Of a stretch of 64,000 bases of DNA, positions 11,186 through 22,831 are shown in pieces. Position numbers and translations under genes: made by a program. Source of the stretch: an uncultured Pelagibacteraceae bacterium (GTDB lineage Bacteria > Pseudomonadota > Alphaproteobacteria > Pelagibacterales > Pelagibacteraceae). The notes beneath the pieces are model-generated. The model was not told the origin of the DNA. It worked only from the letters and a program-made list of their open reading frames with translations, and searched no databases. The stretch covers positions 118,388-182,387 of the forward strand of contig CACDRY010000002.1 of assembly GCA_902555275.1 (NCBI GenBank). Reading direction: 5' to 3'. Each line of letters starts with the position of its first letter. Position 1 is the first letter of the stretch.

Positions 11186-12133
11186 ATGAGTGAAAAACCA
11201 ACTAAACATACAAAAGTGTTAATAATTGGATCTGGTCCAGCAGGCTACACTGCTGCAGTTTATGCAGCAAGAGCTATGCTAAAACCAATGTTAGTTGCAG
11301 GTATGCAGCCAGGTGGTCAACTAACAATTACGACTGATGTTGAAAACTATCCAGGCTTTGCTGATGTTATACAAGGACCATGGTTAATGGAACAAATGAG
11401 GGAGCAAGCAAGAGCAGTTGGAACAGATTTAGTTGAAGATCATATTCAATCAGTAAATTTGAAATCTAAACCTTTTGAAGCGATAGGCGATGGTGGACAA
11501 AAATATACTGCGGACTCAATTATAATTTCAACAGGTGCACAAGCAAGATGGTTAAACATTGAGTCTGAAGAAAAATTTAAAGGATTTGGAGTTTCGGCAT
11601 GTGCAACTTGCGATGGTTTCTTTTTTAAAGATAAAACAGTTGCAGTAGTTGGTGGTGGTAACGCAGCAGTTGAGGAGGCAATGTTTCTAACAAAATTTGC
11701 ATCAAAAGTACAATTAATTCACAGAAGAAATGAACTAAGAGCAGAAAAACTTTTACAAAAAAAATTAATGGAAAATAAAAAAATTGAGATTATTTGGGAC
11801 TCTGTTGTTGAAGAAATAACAGGTGATAGTGAACCAAAAAATGTAAAAGGATTGAAAATTAAAAATGTTAAAACTAATGAAACATCAGAATTAAAAATAG
11901 ATGGTTTGTTTATAGCTATTGGCCACGACCCTGCAACTGCACTTTTTAAGGATCAATTAGAAATGGACAATACAGGATATTTAATTACTAAAAGTGATTC
12001 TACTGAAACAAATATTCCAGGCGTTTATGCTGCTGGAGATGTTAAAGATAAAATTTATCGGCAAGCTGTAACAGCAGCAGGAATGGGCTGTATGGCTGCA
12101 TTAGAAGCTGAGAAATATTTGGCTTCAAATTAG
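11186..12133 (+). CDS. trxB: Thioredoxin-disulfide reductase
   Basis: GSGPAGYTAAVYAARA, CATCDGFFF redox site, GDVKDKIYRQAVTAAGMGC. Confidence 0.97.
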   Translation: MSEKPTKHTKVLIIGSGPAGYTAAVYAARAMLKPMLVAGMQPGGQLTITTDVENYPGFADVIQGPWLMEQMREQARAVGTDLVEDHIQSVNLKSKPFEAIGDGGQKYTADSIIISTGAQARWLNIESEEKFKGFGVSACATCDGFFFKDKTVAVVGGGNAAVEEAMFLTKFASKVQLIHRRNELRAEKLLQKKLMENKKIEIIWDSVVEEITGDSEPKNVKGLKIKNVKTNETSELKIDGLFIAIGHDPATALFKDQLEMDNTGYLITKSDSTETNIPGVYAAGDVKDKIYRQAVTAAGMGCMAALEAEKYLASN

Positions 12134-12157
12134 TTAAATATCATCTATAAGAGTTAA

Positions 12158-12541
12158 ATGGAAAATATTGTTAAGCAAATACAATTGTTGGCGTTAGTAA
12201 TAATTCTTATAGCTACAATAATTGCATTTGGTATAGAAGTTTATCAAATGATTTCCATTCAAAAAGTTACACTTGCTGATCTATTACTACTCTTTCTATA
12301 CTTAGAGGTATTGGCTATGGTAAGAGTATTTTGGGAAAGTCAATCAATTCAAATTACCTTACCATTATTTATTGCGATAACTGCCTTATCAAGATTTATT
12401 ATTTTGCAAGGAAAATCAATAAATCCAGAAGTATTACTATATGAAGCTGGAGCAATTGTTTTAATTGCTATAGCAATACTTGTTTTAAGATTTAGAAATT
12501 CACCATTATTTGGTTTAGAAAAAAAGAAAAAAACTAAATAG
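12158..12541 (+). CDS. PsiE-like phosphate-starvation-inducible family membrane protein
   Basis: 127-aa multi-TM protein with PsiE-like composition (LLLLFLYLEVLAMVRVFWESQSIQI). Confidence 0.72.
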   Translation: MENIVKQIQLLALVIILIATIIAFGIEVYQMISIQKVTLADLLLLFLYLEVLAMVRVFWESQSIQITLPLFIAITALSRFIILQGKSINPEVLLYEAGAIVLIAIAILVLRFRNSPLFGLEKKKKTK

Positions 12542-12553
12542 TTTATTCACCAT

Positions 12554-13576
12554 ATGAGCGGCAAAGTATTATTAACTGGAATTAGTGGTTTTGTTGCAAA
12601 ACATGTGGCCATAGAATTGTTGAATTCAGGCTTTGAAGTTTTAGGAACGGTGAGGAATAAAAACTCAATAGATCAAACTAAAAAAACATTAGAAGAAAAT
12701 AATGTTTCAACAGATAAATTATCATTTATAGAATTAGATTTGCTAAGAGACGATGGTTGGAATGAAGCTGCAAAAGGTTGTAAATATATCATTCATGTTG
12801 CCTCTCCTTTCCCATTAAAAGTTTCAAATGATAGAGAGTCACTTACTCCAGCAGCAAAAGATGGAACTTTAAGAGTTTTAAATGCTGGAATAAATGCAGA
12901 TGTGGAACATATTGTAAAAACATCATCTATAGTTTGCATGTATAGAAAACCAAATAGAAAAAACCCTTATACATTTGGTGAAAATGATTGGACAGACTTA
13001 GAATGGAATAAAACTACAGATTATTTTGTATCTAAAACAAGAGCCGAAATAGCTGCTTGGGAACTTATGGAGAGTAAAGGTATTAAGAATAAACTCACAT
13101 GTATCAATCCTGGTTTTGTCTTGGGAAACTTTTTGAATGAGAAAAGTTGTACATCAATGGAATATGTTAAACAATTACTTCAGGGTAAATACCCGGCGGC
13201 TCCAAAATTTTCAGTCATGATATCTCATGTTAAAGATATTGCCAAAGCACATGTTTTATCTTTAAATAATAAAAAAGCTGAGGGTAGAAGGTTAATAGTT
13301 GGGTCTGGAGTAAGATCTATACTAGAATTGTCAAAAATAATGGCTGAAAATATTCCAAGTCATGCAAAAAAGCTTCCTAAAAAAGAATTACCTAATTTTA
13401 TGGTTAAACTTATAAGTTACGTAGACTCAAGTGCAAAAAATTTGGTTCCTGATCTTGGACTTAGAATGCAAACAGACTCAACTTATGCTGAAGAAATTCT
13501 TGAAATGAAATTTATAGAGCCTGAAATTTCAGTAATTGATGCAGCAAAGTCAGTTATAAAGCTAAATTTAGCTTAA
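12554..13576 (+). CDS. NAD-dependent epimerase / dihydroflavonol-4-reductase-like SDR
   Basis: LLTGISGFVAKHVAIELL Rossmann motif, extended SDR length. Confidence 0.85.
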   Translation: MSGKVLLTGISGFVAKHVAIELLNSGFEVLGTVRNKNSIDQTKKTLEENNVSTDKLSFIELDLLRDDGWNEAAKGCKYIIHVASPFPLKVSNDRESLTPAAKDGTLRVLNAGINADVEHIVKTSSIVCMYRKPNRKNPYTFGENDWTDLEWNKTTDYFVSKTRAEIAAWELMESKGIKNKLTCINPGFVLGNFLNEKSCTSMEYVKQLLQGKYPAAPKFSVMISHVKDIAKAHVLSLNNKKAEGRRLIVGSGVRSILELSKIMAENIPSHAKKLPKKELPNFMVKLISYVDSSAKNLVPDLGLRMQTDSTYAEEILEMKFIEPEISVIDAAKSVIKLNLA

Positions 13577-14755
13577 ACTTTCACAGAATAACTTAATCCT
13601 TTTCATTGCAACTTTTAATTTTTGCATTGAGGTTGCATAAGAAATTCTAAAATACCCATCTAATCCAAAAGCAGAACCTTGGACTACAGCTACATTCTGT
13701 TTCTCAAGAAGTTTTTGTACAAAATCTGTATCATTTTTTATTTTTGTTTTTTTTCCAATTAACGCTTTACAACTTGGGAAAACATAAAACGCGCCTTTTG
13801 GCATTAAACAGGTAATCCCTGTTATGCTATTTAAATAATTAACAACGAATTTTCGCCTGTCACTAAAAGATTTAGCTCTTTTTTTGATAAAGCTTTGAGT
13901 TCCATTCAAAGCCTCTACAGCAGCTGCCTGACTTATAGATGATGGATTAGAGGTCGATTGTGACTGAATTTTTCTTATTGCAGCTATAATATTTTTTGGT
14001 CCAGCTGCATAACCAATTCTCCAACCAGTCATTGCATATGCTTTGCTTACCCCATTCATTGTAAGTGTTCTATTTTTAAATTTCTTTAACTGTGCAATTG
14101 TAAAAAATTTAAAATTATCAAATTTTACATGCTCATAAATATCGTCACTCAAAATTAAAATATTTTTATTTTTTAATAATATATTGCCTAAATTAATTAT
14201 TTCTTTTTTTGTATAAGCCGCACCAGTTGGGTTTGAAGGAGAATTTAAAATTATCCATTTAGTTTTTTTTGTAATAGCTTTTTTAAGTTTGGTAGGCGTT
14301 AATTTAAATCCATCTTCTTCTCCACATTTTATAAATTTTGGTTTCCCTCCAGCGAGCAAAACCATATCTGGGTAAGATACCCAAAACGGGGCTGGAATAA
14401 TAACTTCATCACCTTTATTTAATGTTGCTACAAAAGCATTATACAAAACTTGTTTTCCACCAGTACCTACTGTTATCTGGTCTGAGGTATAAGTTAAGTT
14501 ATTTTCCCTTTTAAACTTTTTAATTACTGCATTTTTAATTGCAGGTGTTCCATCAACTGGCGTATATTTAGTATCCCCTATTCTAATTGCTTTAACTGCT
14601 GCCTTTTTTATATTATTAGGTGTGTCAAAATCAGGTTCACCAGCGCCTAAAGCAATTACATCTTTGCCTGCAGCTTTCAATTCTCTTGCTTTCTGAGTGA
14701 CTGCTATCGTTGGTGAAGGTTTAATTCTTTTTAAACTGTTTGATATTATGCTCAT
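13568..14755 (-). CDS. aspC: Pyridoxal-phosphate aspartate aminotransferase (start likely internal ATG, MSIISNSLKRIKPSPTIAVTQKA)
   Basis: Fold-type I aminotransferase, NSPSNPTGA, NGVSKAYAMTGWRIGY. Confidence 0.92.
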   Translation of the reverse strand: MSIISNSLKRIKPSPTIAVTQKARELKAAGKDVIALGAGEPDFDTPNNIKKAAVKAIRIGDTKYTPVDGTPAIKNAVIKKFKRENNLTYTSDQITVGTGGKQVLYNAFVATLNKGDEVIIPAPFWVSYPDMVLLAGGKPKFIKCGEEDGFKLTPTKLKKAITKKTKWIILNSPSNPTGAAYTKKEIINLGNILLKNKNILILSDDIYEHVKFDNFKFFTIAQLKKFKNRTLTMNGVSKAYAMTGWRIGYAAGPKNIIAAIRKIQSQSTSNPSSISQAAAVEALNGTQSFIKKRAKSFSDRRKFVVNYLNSITGITCLMPKGAFYVFPSCKALIGKKTKIKNDTDFVQKLLEKQNVAVVQGSAFGLDGYFRISYATSMQKLKVAMKRIKLFCESLS

Positions 14756-14791
14756 TGAAAATAGTTTATATTCTATTACTTTATTTAATAT

Positions 14792-16963
14792 ATGGAAAAT
14801 ACTTATCAAGATTTAATTACAAATATTCAAAGTAAAAATCCAAAAATTGGTGGAAAACTTGAAGGTGGAAAGAAATTCAAAATTAAATCAGATTTTAAGC
14901 CAGCTGGTGACCAACCAGAAGCTATTAAAAATTTAGTAAAAGGCGCTAAGAAGAACGAGTTTAATCAAGTTTTATTAGGTGTTACCGGATCAGGTAAAAC
15001 CTTCACTATGGCTAAAGTTATTGAAGAAACAAACAGGCCTGCCCTAATACTTGCACCAAATAAAACCCTTGCTGCCCAACTCTATGGTGAGATGAAAGGG
15101 TTTTTTCCAGATAATGCTGTTGAATATTTTGTGTCCTATTATGATTATTATACTCCAGAAGCATATGTACCAAGGTCAGACACATATATAGAAAAGGAAG
15201 CATCTATAAATGAACAAATAGATAGGATGAGACACTCAGCTACTAGATCACTTCTAGAAAGGGATGATGTGCTAATTGTTGCAAGTGTATCCTGCATTTA
15301 TGGATTAGGATCAGTTGAAGCTTATAGTAAAATGACTTTAACTCTTCAAAAAAATTATGATTATAATAGAGAACAAATAATCAAATCCTTAATTGCGCTT
15401 CAATATAAAAGGAATGACCAGAATTTTTATAGAGGAACATTTAGGGCAAGAGGTGAATATTTAGAAATTTTCCCTTCTCACTTGGAGGATAGAGCTTGGA
15501 GACTAAGTTTATTTGCAGATAAACTAGAAAAAATTGAGGAATTTGATCCTTTAACAGGTGATCTTGTGAGAGAATTAAATTTAGTTAAAGTTTACGCAAA
15601 CAGTCACTATATAACTCCAAAACCTACAATCGAACAGGCAGTGATTAATATAAGAAAAGAGTTAGAAATAACACTTAAAAAACATAAAGAGCAAAATAAA
15701 TTGCTTGAGGCTCAAAGATTAGAAGAGAGAACAAAATTTGATCTTGAAATGATAGAAGCAACAGGTTCATGTGCTGGCATTGAAAACTATTCAAGATTTT
15801 TATCAGGAAGAAAACCTGGCGAGCCCCCTCCCACTTTGTTTGAATATTTTCCTGACAATACATTAATATTTGTTGATGAGTGTCACGTCACGGTACCTCA
15901 ATTAAATGGAATGTTTAAAGGAGACAGATCAAGGAAAAGTACTTTGGCAGAGTACGGATTTAGACTTCCGTCATGTATGGATAATAGACCATTAAAATTT
16001 GAGGAATGGGATATGATGAGAACTCAAACAGTTTTTGTCTCTGCTACACCTGGTCCATGGGAGTTGGAACAAACAAAAGGAAAATTTATAGATCAGGTTA
16101 TAAGACCTACTGGACTAATAGATCCACCAGTTGAAATCAAACCTGCTAAAAATCAAGTCGATGATCTAATGCATGAATGCAAAAAGACTATCGAGAAAAA
16201 TTATAGAGTATTAGTCACGACATTAACTAAAAAAATGGCTGAAGATCTGACAGAATACCTGCATGAAAATGGTATCAAAGTAAGATATTTGCACTCGGAC
16301 ATAGATACACTTGAGAGAATAGAAATTATGAGAGACTTAAGGCTAGGTGTTTTTGATGTTTTAGTTGGTATTAACCTATTAAGGGAAGGACTTGATATCC
16401 CTGAATGTGCCTTAGTTGGAATATTAGATGCTGATAAAGAAGGATTTCTTCGATCTGAAACATCCTTAATTCAAACAATAGGAAGAGCAGCTAGAAACTT
16501 AGATGGTAAAGTTATTTTGTATGCAGATAAAGAGACTAAAAGTATAAAAAAGGCAATAAAAGAAACTGAGAGAAGAAGAAATATTCAACTTGATTACAAT
16601 AAAAAAAATAAAATTAGCGCCTCTACTGTTAAAAAAGAGATTAGCGATGTATTAGAGAGCGTTTATGAAAAAGATTATGTTACAATTGGTACAGGAGCAA
16701 ATGTTGGTGGTAATTTAAAGAAACATATCAAAGCACTTAATAGGAAAATGAAAGAGTCAGCTACAAACCTTGAATTTGAGGAAGCGGCCAAAATAAGAGA
16801 TGAAATTAGAAAACTTGAAAGTACTGAACTAGAGGTTACACTTAACCCAAAAGTAAAACAATACAATTTGAAAAATAAAATCTATCCAAAAGGAAGATCT
16901 ACCATGGGCATGCCAGGTACAAGAGCTCAAAAAGGTAAGAAAAAATGGAAGCAAATAAAATAA
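14792..16963 (+). CDS. uvrB: Excinuclease ABC subunit B
   Basis: Walker [40 protein letters not shown]-terminal UVR motif. Confidence 0.98.
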   Translation: MENTYQDLITNIQSKNPKIGGKLEGGKKFKIKSDFKPAGDQPEAIKNLVKGAKKNEFNQVLLGVTGSGKTFTMAKVIEETNRPALILAPNKTLAAQLYGEMKGFFPDNAVEYFVSYYDYYTPEAYVPRSDTYIEKEASINEQIDRMRHSATRSLLERDDVLIVASVSCIYGLGSVEAYSKMTLTLQKNYDYNREQIIKSLIALQYKRNDQNFYRGTFRARGEYLEIFPSHLEDRAWRLSLFADKLEKIEEFDPLTGDLVRELNLVKVYANSHYITPKPTIEQAVINIRKELEITLKKHKEQNKLLEAQRLEERTKFDLEMIEATGSCAGIENYSRFLSGRKPGEPPPTLFEYFPDNTLIFVDECHVTVPQLNGMFKGDRSRKSTLAEYGFRLPSCMDNRPLKFEEWDMMRTQTVFVSATPGPWELEQTKGKFIDQVIRPTGLIDPPVEIKPAKNQVDDLMHECKKTIEKNYRVLVTTLTKKMAEDLTEYLHENGIKVRYLHSDIDTLERIEIMRDLRLGVFDVLVGINLLREGLDIPECALVGILDADKEGFLRSETSLIQTIGRAARNLDGKVILYADKETKSIKKAIKETERRRNIQLDYNKKNKISASTVKKEISDVLESVYEKDYVTIGTGANVGGNLKKHIKALNRKMKESATNLEFEEAAKIRDEIRKLESTELEVTLNPKVKQYNLKNKIYPKGRSTMGMPGTRAQKGKKKWKQIK

Positions 16964-17700
16964 TTATTACAGGTGGAGCTACAAGAATTGGAGCTGCTAT
17001 AGCTAAAAAACTTTCTGGCAAAGGAATAGAAATTGTTATTCATTTTAATAAATCGAAAATAAAGGCAGAAAATCTTAAAAAAGAACTATCGCAAAATGGT
17101 ACAAAAGTTTATTTAGTCAAAGGGGATCTAAGTATAGAAAAAGATGTAAATAAAATTATTAAGTTTGCAAAAAATAAACTTAAATATTTTGACTGTCTGA
17201 TAAATAATGCATCACTTTTTGAAAACGATAAATTAGAGAATTTTACAACTGATAGTTGGGGGTATCACTTAAGAACTAATTTAAGAACACCTGCTCTTCT
17301 ATCAAAAGAATTTGCTAAAAATATTAAAGCAAAAAATAACAATATTATTAATATAATTGATCAAAGAGTATTTAAACTAACACCATACTTTTTTTCTTAT
17401 ACTATCAGTAAAACAGGTCTTTATACTTTAACCAAGACTAGTGCAATGAGCTTAGCACCAAATATAAGAGTTAATGGAATTGCACCTGGTCCTACAATTA
17501 AAAATAAGAGACAAAGTGAAAAGCATTTTAAAAAACAATACATGGCTACACCGCTGAAAAGACAAGTAAATGTTGACCAAGTATGCAATGCAGTTGATTT
17601 TTTTATAAAAAATATATCTATTACAGGACAAGTCTTAGCTATTGATAGTGGACAAAGCTTAAATTGGCAAACTCCAGATATAATGAAGGGAAAAGAATGA
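16945..17700 (+). CDS. Short-chain dehydrogenase/reductase, pteridine reductase/FolM-like
   Basis: [42 protein letters not shown]-terminal [12 protein letters not shown]. Confidence 0.8.
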   Translation: MEANKIIITGGATRIGAAIAKKLSGKGIEIVIHFNKSKIKAENLKKELSQNGTKVYLVKGDLSIEKDVNKIIKFAKNKLKYFDCLINNASLFENDKLENFTTDSWGYHLRTNLRTPALLSKEFAKNIKAKNNNIINIIDQRVFKLTPYFFSYTISKTGLYTLTKTSAMSLAPNIRVNGIAPGPTIKNKRQSEKHFKKQYMATPLKRQVNVDQVCNAVDFFIKNISITGQVLAIDSGQSLNWQTPDIMKGKE

Positions 17701-18617
17701 AAAGTTTATGTTTATTTTTATCAGTATTGATTCTGACAATATCATCGTCATTAGCAGACAGTCATAACATTAAGAAAGACGGATTTTTATCAAAGAAATT
17801 TAAAGTAACAAAATTATCTACTATTGAAGATCCAGATAATAAGATAATTTTAATCAATAACCATGGTCAAAGTAATTTTGATGGAAAACAAAACTTTTGT
17901 ACATCTATTGATCAAATTAGAAACCGTGTCTCATTAGTAGATGAAGAAATAAATGGAAAAAAAATTATGCTCTATAATTTATGTGCACACAAAATAGAAG
18001 GAGATATGGGTAAAAAGTGGTGGTTTTCAAAAAAACCATATGAAGGTAAATCTAAATTAGATAAGAGAGTTGAACAAAATTTAGAATTGGTTGAAAATCT
18101 TGTGTCTTTAGGTGTTCCTAGAAAACAAATATTTGTCACTGGACATTCTTGTGGTGGATTAACAACACTACTATTCTTTTCAAGACATCCTGATAAAGCT
18201 GGAGGAGGAATAGCCTATATGCAAGCGTGCTTTGATAGACTAAGCAAGAAGTATAAGGTAGCAAAATTAGGAGTAGATGCAGGTTTGGCAAAATTTAAAG
18301 AAAAGAAACCTGCACAATACGAATTAAGGGCACAGTATAATGATGAAATATTAAATAATTTAAAAGTTCCATTATTAGCTTTTACTCATCCAAAAGACCC
18401 TTTTGAAGGATTGACTTCTGATTGGTTAGATCAAATTGATGGCATGAAAAGAGTCGTGATATCTAAAGATTACACAATTGATGGAAAAAAATGTTTTAAA
18501 TTAGGGAAACAAAAATCAGATAAATTTAATGTTAAAGATGGACATAGTATGGATCAAGCAACCTGTTTTCAATATTACAATCCAGTTATCTTAGAATATA
18601 TAGAGTCTAGAATATGA
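17697..18617 (+). CDS. Secreted alpha/beta-hydrolase-like protein
   Basis: Signal peptide [28 protein letters not shown] nucleophile-elbow-like motif. True start is probably 17697, not 17664. Confidence 0.6.
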   Translation: MKSLCLFLSVLILTISSSLADSHNIKKDGFLSKKFKVTKLSTIEDPDNKIILINNHGQSNFDGKQNFCTSIDQIRNRVSLVDEEINGKKIMLYNLCAHKIEGDMGKKWWFSKKPYEGKSKLDKRVEQNLELVENLVSLGVPRKQIFVTGHSCGGLTTLLFFSRHPDKAGGGIAYMQACFDRLSKKYKVAKLGVDAGLAKFKEKKPAQYELRAQYNDEILNNLKVPLLAFTHPKDPFEGLTSDWLDQIDGMKRVVISKDYTIDGKKCFKLGKQKSDKFNVKDGHSMDQATCFQYYNPVILEYIESRI

Positions 18618-19039
18618 AAAGAAATAATTTAAAAATTGTTAAGATCGATAAAAATAAAAAACTTTTCAATTACGAAAAAAAAGTACTTATTAAAGAACTT
18701 ATTTTAAATTTAAAACTTGGATATTTTGATTTTGAAAAAGAGGCTCCCCAAAAAGTTAAATTTAATTTAGAAGTAAACTACGAAGATAAAAAACCTTCAA
18801 ATGATAGGGATATAAAATCAATAGTAAATTATTCAAAAATAGTAAGACTAATAAAAAAACTTGTTAAAAATAAACACTATAATTTTCTTGAAACATTGGC
18901 GGAAGATGTATTCGATGAGATATTCAAAGATAAAAGAATTGATAAAATAAGCCTTCAAATTGAGAAATTAGAAATTATGAAAGATTGCTCTTCCGTAGGT
19001 ATTCAAATTTCAAAAAAAAGAAGTCATGCTAAGCTCTGA
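18614..19039 (+). CDS. folB: Dihydroneopterin aldolase family protein
   Basis: Typical FolB features ([31 protein letters not shown]); position between SDR and uvrC. Confidence 0.8.
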   Translation: MKRNNLKIVKIDKNKKLFNYEKKVLIKELILNLKLGYFDFEKEAPQKVKFNLEVNYEDKKPSNDRDIKSIVNYSKIVRLIKKLVKNKHYNFLETLAEDVFDEIFKDKRIDKISLQIEKLEIMKDCSSVGIQISKKRSHAKL

Positions 19040-20861
19040 TATAGGTAAAGAAGCAATTAAAAAAGAGCTACCTCTTATACCCAAACTTCCTGGTGTATAT
19101 AGAATGTTAAATGAAAATAATGTGATACTTTATGTTGGAAAAGCAAAAAATTTACCTAACAGATTAAAAAATTATGTTTCAGAAAAAAATCATATTATTA
19201 GAACTGAAAGAATGCTTTCTCAAACAAGGAAAATTGAGATTACAAGTACATCAAACGAGAGTGAAGCGCTTCTTTTAGAAGCAAACTTAATTAAAAAATA
19301 CAAACCTAAATTCAATATACTTTTACGAGACGACAAATCATTTCCATTTATTTTTATTGGAAATGAGGATAAATGGCCTCAAATTAGACGACACAGAGGA
19401 AAAAAAACTAAAGATGGTTTTTACTTTGGACCCTTTGCTTCAGCTGGATCAGCTAATTGGACCATTAAAATGATCCAAAAAATTTTTCAACTAAGAGTTT
19501 GTGACGATACAGTATTTAAAAAAAGAGAAAGACCCTGTATCCTTTATCAAATTAAAAGATGTTCTGGGCCATGCGTTGGATACATAGAGAAAGATGATTA
19601 TAAATTATCAGTAGATAGTGCAATTGAATTTGTATCAGGTAAATCAAGGAAGATACAAAAAAATTTGTCGGGACAAATGGAAAAAGCAAGTTCTGACTTA
19701 GATTTTGAAAAAGCTGCAATATTGAGGGATAGAATCAAATCTTTAAATATTATTCAATCATCTCAAAGAATAAATGAGGCAAATTTAGTTGAGGCAGATG
19801 TTATAGCAGGCTACAAAGAGTCTGGTAAGACTTGTATTCAAGTATTTTTTTATAGATCAAAACAAAACTGGGGAAACCAAGCCTTTTTTCCTAAACATGA
19901 CCCTGGCGACAACTTAAAAGAAATTTTGAATTCTTTTGTTTCTCAATTTTATGAAAATAAAAGCGTGCCAAGTTCCATTATCTTAAGTGAAGAAATTAAG
20001 GAGAAAGTTTTAATTGAAAAAACACTTTCCCATAAAGAAAATAAAGAAATAAATATTTCTGTTGCAAAAAGGGGTTCTAAACTAAAAGTTATAAATCAAG
20101 CTCTTAAAAATGCAAAAGATAGCTTGAATAGAAAAATTTACGAAAGTCAAAATAATAAAGAGTTGTTTGAAAATGTTTCTAAAAAATTTAATTTAGAAAG
20201 TAATATTAATATAGTTGAGGTTTATGACAATAGTCATATTCAAGGAACTAATAGTGTTGGTGCACTCATTACATTTGGTGATGAGGGATTTATTAAAAAA
20301 AGGTATAGAAAATTTAACATTAAAATTAAGAAAAATGAACAAGATGATTATGGAATGATGAGAGAAGTTTTAAATAGAAGATTTAAAAGGGCTGTTCAAG
20401 AAAAAGATAATTATTTAACAATGCCAGACCTAGTAATAGTTGATGGAGGGAAAGGACAATACTCAGTAGCTAGAGAAACACTTAATGAATTAGGTTTACA
20501 TGATATTCCAATGATCGCAATTGCAAAAGGTAAATTAAGAAATAGTGGTAATGAAACCTTTTTTCATAATGGTAAAGTATATAAGTTTGAAAAAAATGAC
20601 CCTACCCTCTTTTTTTTACAAAGATTAAGAGATGAATCTCATAGATTTGCAATAAGCGCACATAGAGCAAAGAGAAAAAAGGGCATTAGTAAGTCTTTAC
20701 TTGACCAAATTGATGGAATTGGATCAATTAGAAAAAGAGCACTTTTAAATCACTTTGGCTCAGCCAGAGCAGTTGAATCAGCAAGCTTAGATGAGATAAA
20801 AACTGTTGAAGGAGTTGAGGAAAAAGTTGCAAAAAAGATATATAATTACTTTCACGAGTAA
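19026..20861 (+). CDS. uvrC: Excinuclease ABC subunit C
   Basis: GIY-YIG domain ([23 protein letters not shown]), UvrC RNase H-like [13 protein letters not shown]-terminal HhH. Confidence 0.97.
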   Translation: MLSSDIGKEAIKKELPLIPKLPGVYRMLNENNVILYVGKAKNLPNRLKNYVSEKNHIIRTERMLSQTRKIEITSTSNESEALLLEANLIKKYKPKFNILLRDDKSFPFIFIGNEDKWPQIRRHRGKKTKDGFYFGPFASAGSANWTIKMIQKIFQLRVCDDTVFKKRERPCILYQIKRCSGPCVGYIEKDDYKLSVDSAIEFVSGKSRKIQKNLSGQMEKASSDLDFEKAAILRDRIKSLNIIQSSQRINEANLVEADVIAGYKESGKTCIQVFFYRSKQNWGNQAFFPKHDPGDNLKEILNSFVSQFYENKSVPSSIILSEEIKEKVLIEKTLSHKENKEINISVAKRGSKLKVINQALKNAKDSLNRKIYESQNNKELFENVSKKFNLESNINIVEVYDNSHIQGTNSVGALITFGDEGFIKKRYRKFNIKIKKNEQDDYGMMREVLNRRFKRAVQEKDNYLTMPDLVIVDGGKGQYSVARETLNELGLHDIPMIAIAKGKLRNSGNETFFHNGKVYKFEKNDPTLFFLQRLRDESHRFAISAHRAKRKKGISKSLLDQIDGIGSIRKRALLNHFGSARAVESASLDEIKTVEGVEEKVAKKIYNYFHE

Positions 20862-20864
20862 TAT

Positions 20865-21443
20865 ATGAAAATTCCAAATTATCTAACTATCGGTAGAATT
20901 ATAATTGTTCCTTTATTTGTATTCTCATTTTATTTACCAGGATTTTATGGAGATGTAATTCCGTTTGCTTTATTTGTGATTGCTTCATTTACAGACTTTT
21001 TGGACGGATTATTGGCAAGGATGTTCAAAGAGGAGTCCAAACTTGGTGAATTATTAGATCCAATTGCTGATAAAATTATAGTAGCAACCGCATTAATATT
21101 GCTCGTTATGGATGGGACTATTAAAAACTTTGAAGTAATTGCCGCAATCATAATACTTACCAGAGAAATATTGATTTCTGGTTTAAGAGAATTTTTAGCA
21201 AAAGGAAGAGTTAAACTTCCTGTCTCAAGTTTAGCAAAAGTAAAAACATTTCTTCAAATGTTTTCAATTTCTATTTTACTAACTGGTGAAACAGGAAATA
21301 AAATTATTAATTTTCAAGACTATAATGCTCAAACAATTGGCATAATTTTATTATGGCTTTCTGCTTTTCTTACATTATACACTGGGTATGAATATTTAAG
21401 AAAAGGTATTGACCATGCAATATCTGAAGATAATAAAAATTAA
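20865..21443 (+). CDS. pgsA: CDP-diacylglycerol-glycerol-3-phosphate 3-phosphatidyltransferase
   Basis: CDP-alcohol phosphatidyltransferase motif DFLDGLLARMFKEESKLGELLDPIADK. Confidence 0.95.
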   Translation: MKIPNYLTIGRIIIVPLFVFSFYLPGFYGDVIPFALFVIASFTDFLDGLLARMFKEESKLGELLDPIADKIIVATALILLVMDGTIKNFEVIAAIIILTREILISGLREFLAKGRVKLPVSSLAKVKTFLQMFSISILLTGETGNKIINFQDYNAQTIGIILLWLSAFLTLYTGYEYLRKGIDHAISEDNKN

Positions 21444-22324
21444 GCAGCAGCTCTTTTTTTTCTTACTAGTTTTCCATAGCTTGCTGATAAATCTAAAATT
21501 AGATCACAAACTTTGTAAATATTTTCTGCAATTTGAGATATTGGAGTTATTTCAGCAGCAGTTCCAGTTAAAAAGCATCCTTCAAAATTAGGTAATTCAT
21601 CTGGTTTAATTTTTCTTTCATGAACTTTTATATTTTTTGATTTTGCCAGTTCAATGACAGTTTGTCTCGTAATACCATTTAAAAAAGAATCAGGAATTGG
21701 GGTATGAAGTTCACCATTTTTATCTTTAAAAAATATGTTTGCGCTCGTAGACTCTGCAACATTATCTTCGTGGTCTAACATTAACGACTCGCTAAATCCT
21801 TGTCTTTCAGCCTCATGCTTGGAAAGTGTACAAATCATATACAATCCTGCAGCTTTGCTATCCCAAGGTATTGTATTTGGAGCTGGTCTTCTCCAATTGG
21901 AAATATTTAATTTAATACCTTCAATTTTCAACTTAGGATCGAAATAGTCACCCCACTCCCACGTGGCAACAGCTACATTTATTTTTGTTTTTTGAGCTGA
22001 TACACCCATCATTTCGCTTCCTCTCCAAGCAAAAGGTCTTAGATAGCCATTCTGTACATTTTGAATTTTTATTATTTGATTACAAGCTTTATTAATTTCT
22101 TTTTTTGAGAAAGGAATTTTAATGTCCATTCTTTCAGCCGAATGATACAATCTATCTGTATGTTCTTGTAACTTAAAAATTTCACCATCATAAACTCTCA
22201 CACCTTCAAAAACTAAACTTGCGTAATGAAGTCCGTGACTTATGACATGAAGTTTTGCATCCTGCCATTCTACAAAATCACCATTGTACCAGATTTTTCC
22301 GTCTCTTTTATCGTATGGAATCAT
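21440..22324 (-). CDS. ilvE: Branched-chain amino acid aminotransferase
   Basis: Fold-type IV PLP enzyme, VFEGVRVYDGEIFKLQEHTDRLYHSA, EGCFLTGTAAEITPI. Confidence 0.92.
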   Translation of the reverse strand: MIPYDKRDGKIWYNGDFVEWQDAKLHVISHGLHYASLVFEGVRVYDGEIFKLQEHTDRLYHSAERMDIKIPFSKKEINKACNQIIKIQNVQNGYLRPFAWRGSEMMGVSAQKTKINVAVATWEWGDYFDPKLKIEGIKLNISNWRRPAPNTIPWDSKAAGLYMICTLSKHEAERQGFSESLMLDHEDNVAESTSANIFFKDKNGELHTPIPDSFLNGITRQTVIELAKSKNIKVHERKIKPDELPNFEGCFLTGTAAEITPISQIAENIYKVCDLILDLSASYGKLVRKKRAAA

Positions 22325-22387
22325 TTGATTTATTTTTTTTAAAAAAAATATCTTTGTATATATAATATGTCAATATAACTTACCATT

Positions 22388-22831
22388 ATGAAAAAACTTT
22401 TATATCTAAAAGACCATCAATTAAAACAATATATCGAAAAAATATTCAATGGATATAGAGAAACTGTCGCTGATGCTAAAAAGGTTTTAGATAAACATGC
22501 CTTAGGCACTGCTCACAATAAAGTAATTCACCTTATATCTTTGTATGAAGGGATAACTATCTCAAGCTTATTAAGAAAGCTTAAGGTTACTAAACAAAGT
22601 TTAAATAGGGTTCTTAATGATTTGGTAGAGATTAAGGCTATAGAATTTAAAAGAGACGAAATAGATACAAGAGTTAAACATGTATACTTAACAGAAGAAG
22701 GAGAAAAAATATTTGATGAAATTTTTTCTGCTCAAAAAAGAAGAATTTATGATGCATTTTTAAGTTCTGAATCTAACGATGTTATAAGTTTTGATAAAGT
22801 GCTTAAGAAAATTATTAATGAAAAACTTTAA
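22388..22831 (+). CDS. MarR-family transcriptional regulator (PetP-like by context)
   Basis: wHTH ISSLLRKLKVTKQSLNRVLNDLVEIKAIEFKRDEIDTRVKHVYLTEEGEKIF. Confidence 0.85.
   Translation: MKKLLYLKDHQLKQYIEKIFNGYRETVADAKKVLDKHALGTAHNKVIHLISLYEGITISSLLRKLKVTKQSLNRVLNDLVEIKAIEFKRDEIDTRVKHVYLTEEGEKIFDEIFSAQKRRIYDAFLSSESNDVISFDKVLKKIINEKL

Noticed and set aside
21409-21591. 60-aa plus-strand ORF across the pgsA/ilvE junction
   Set aside because: Out of frame with pgsA and antisense to ilvE; biased composition.
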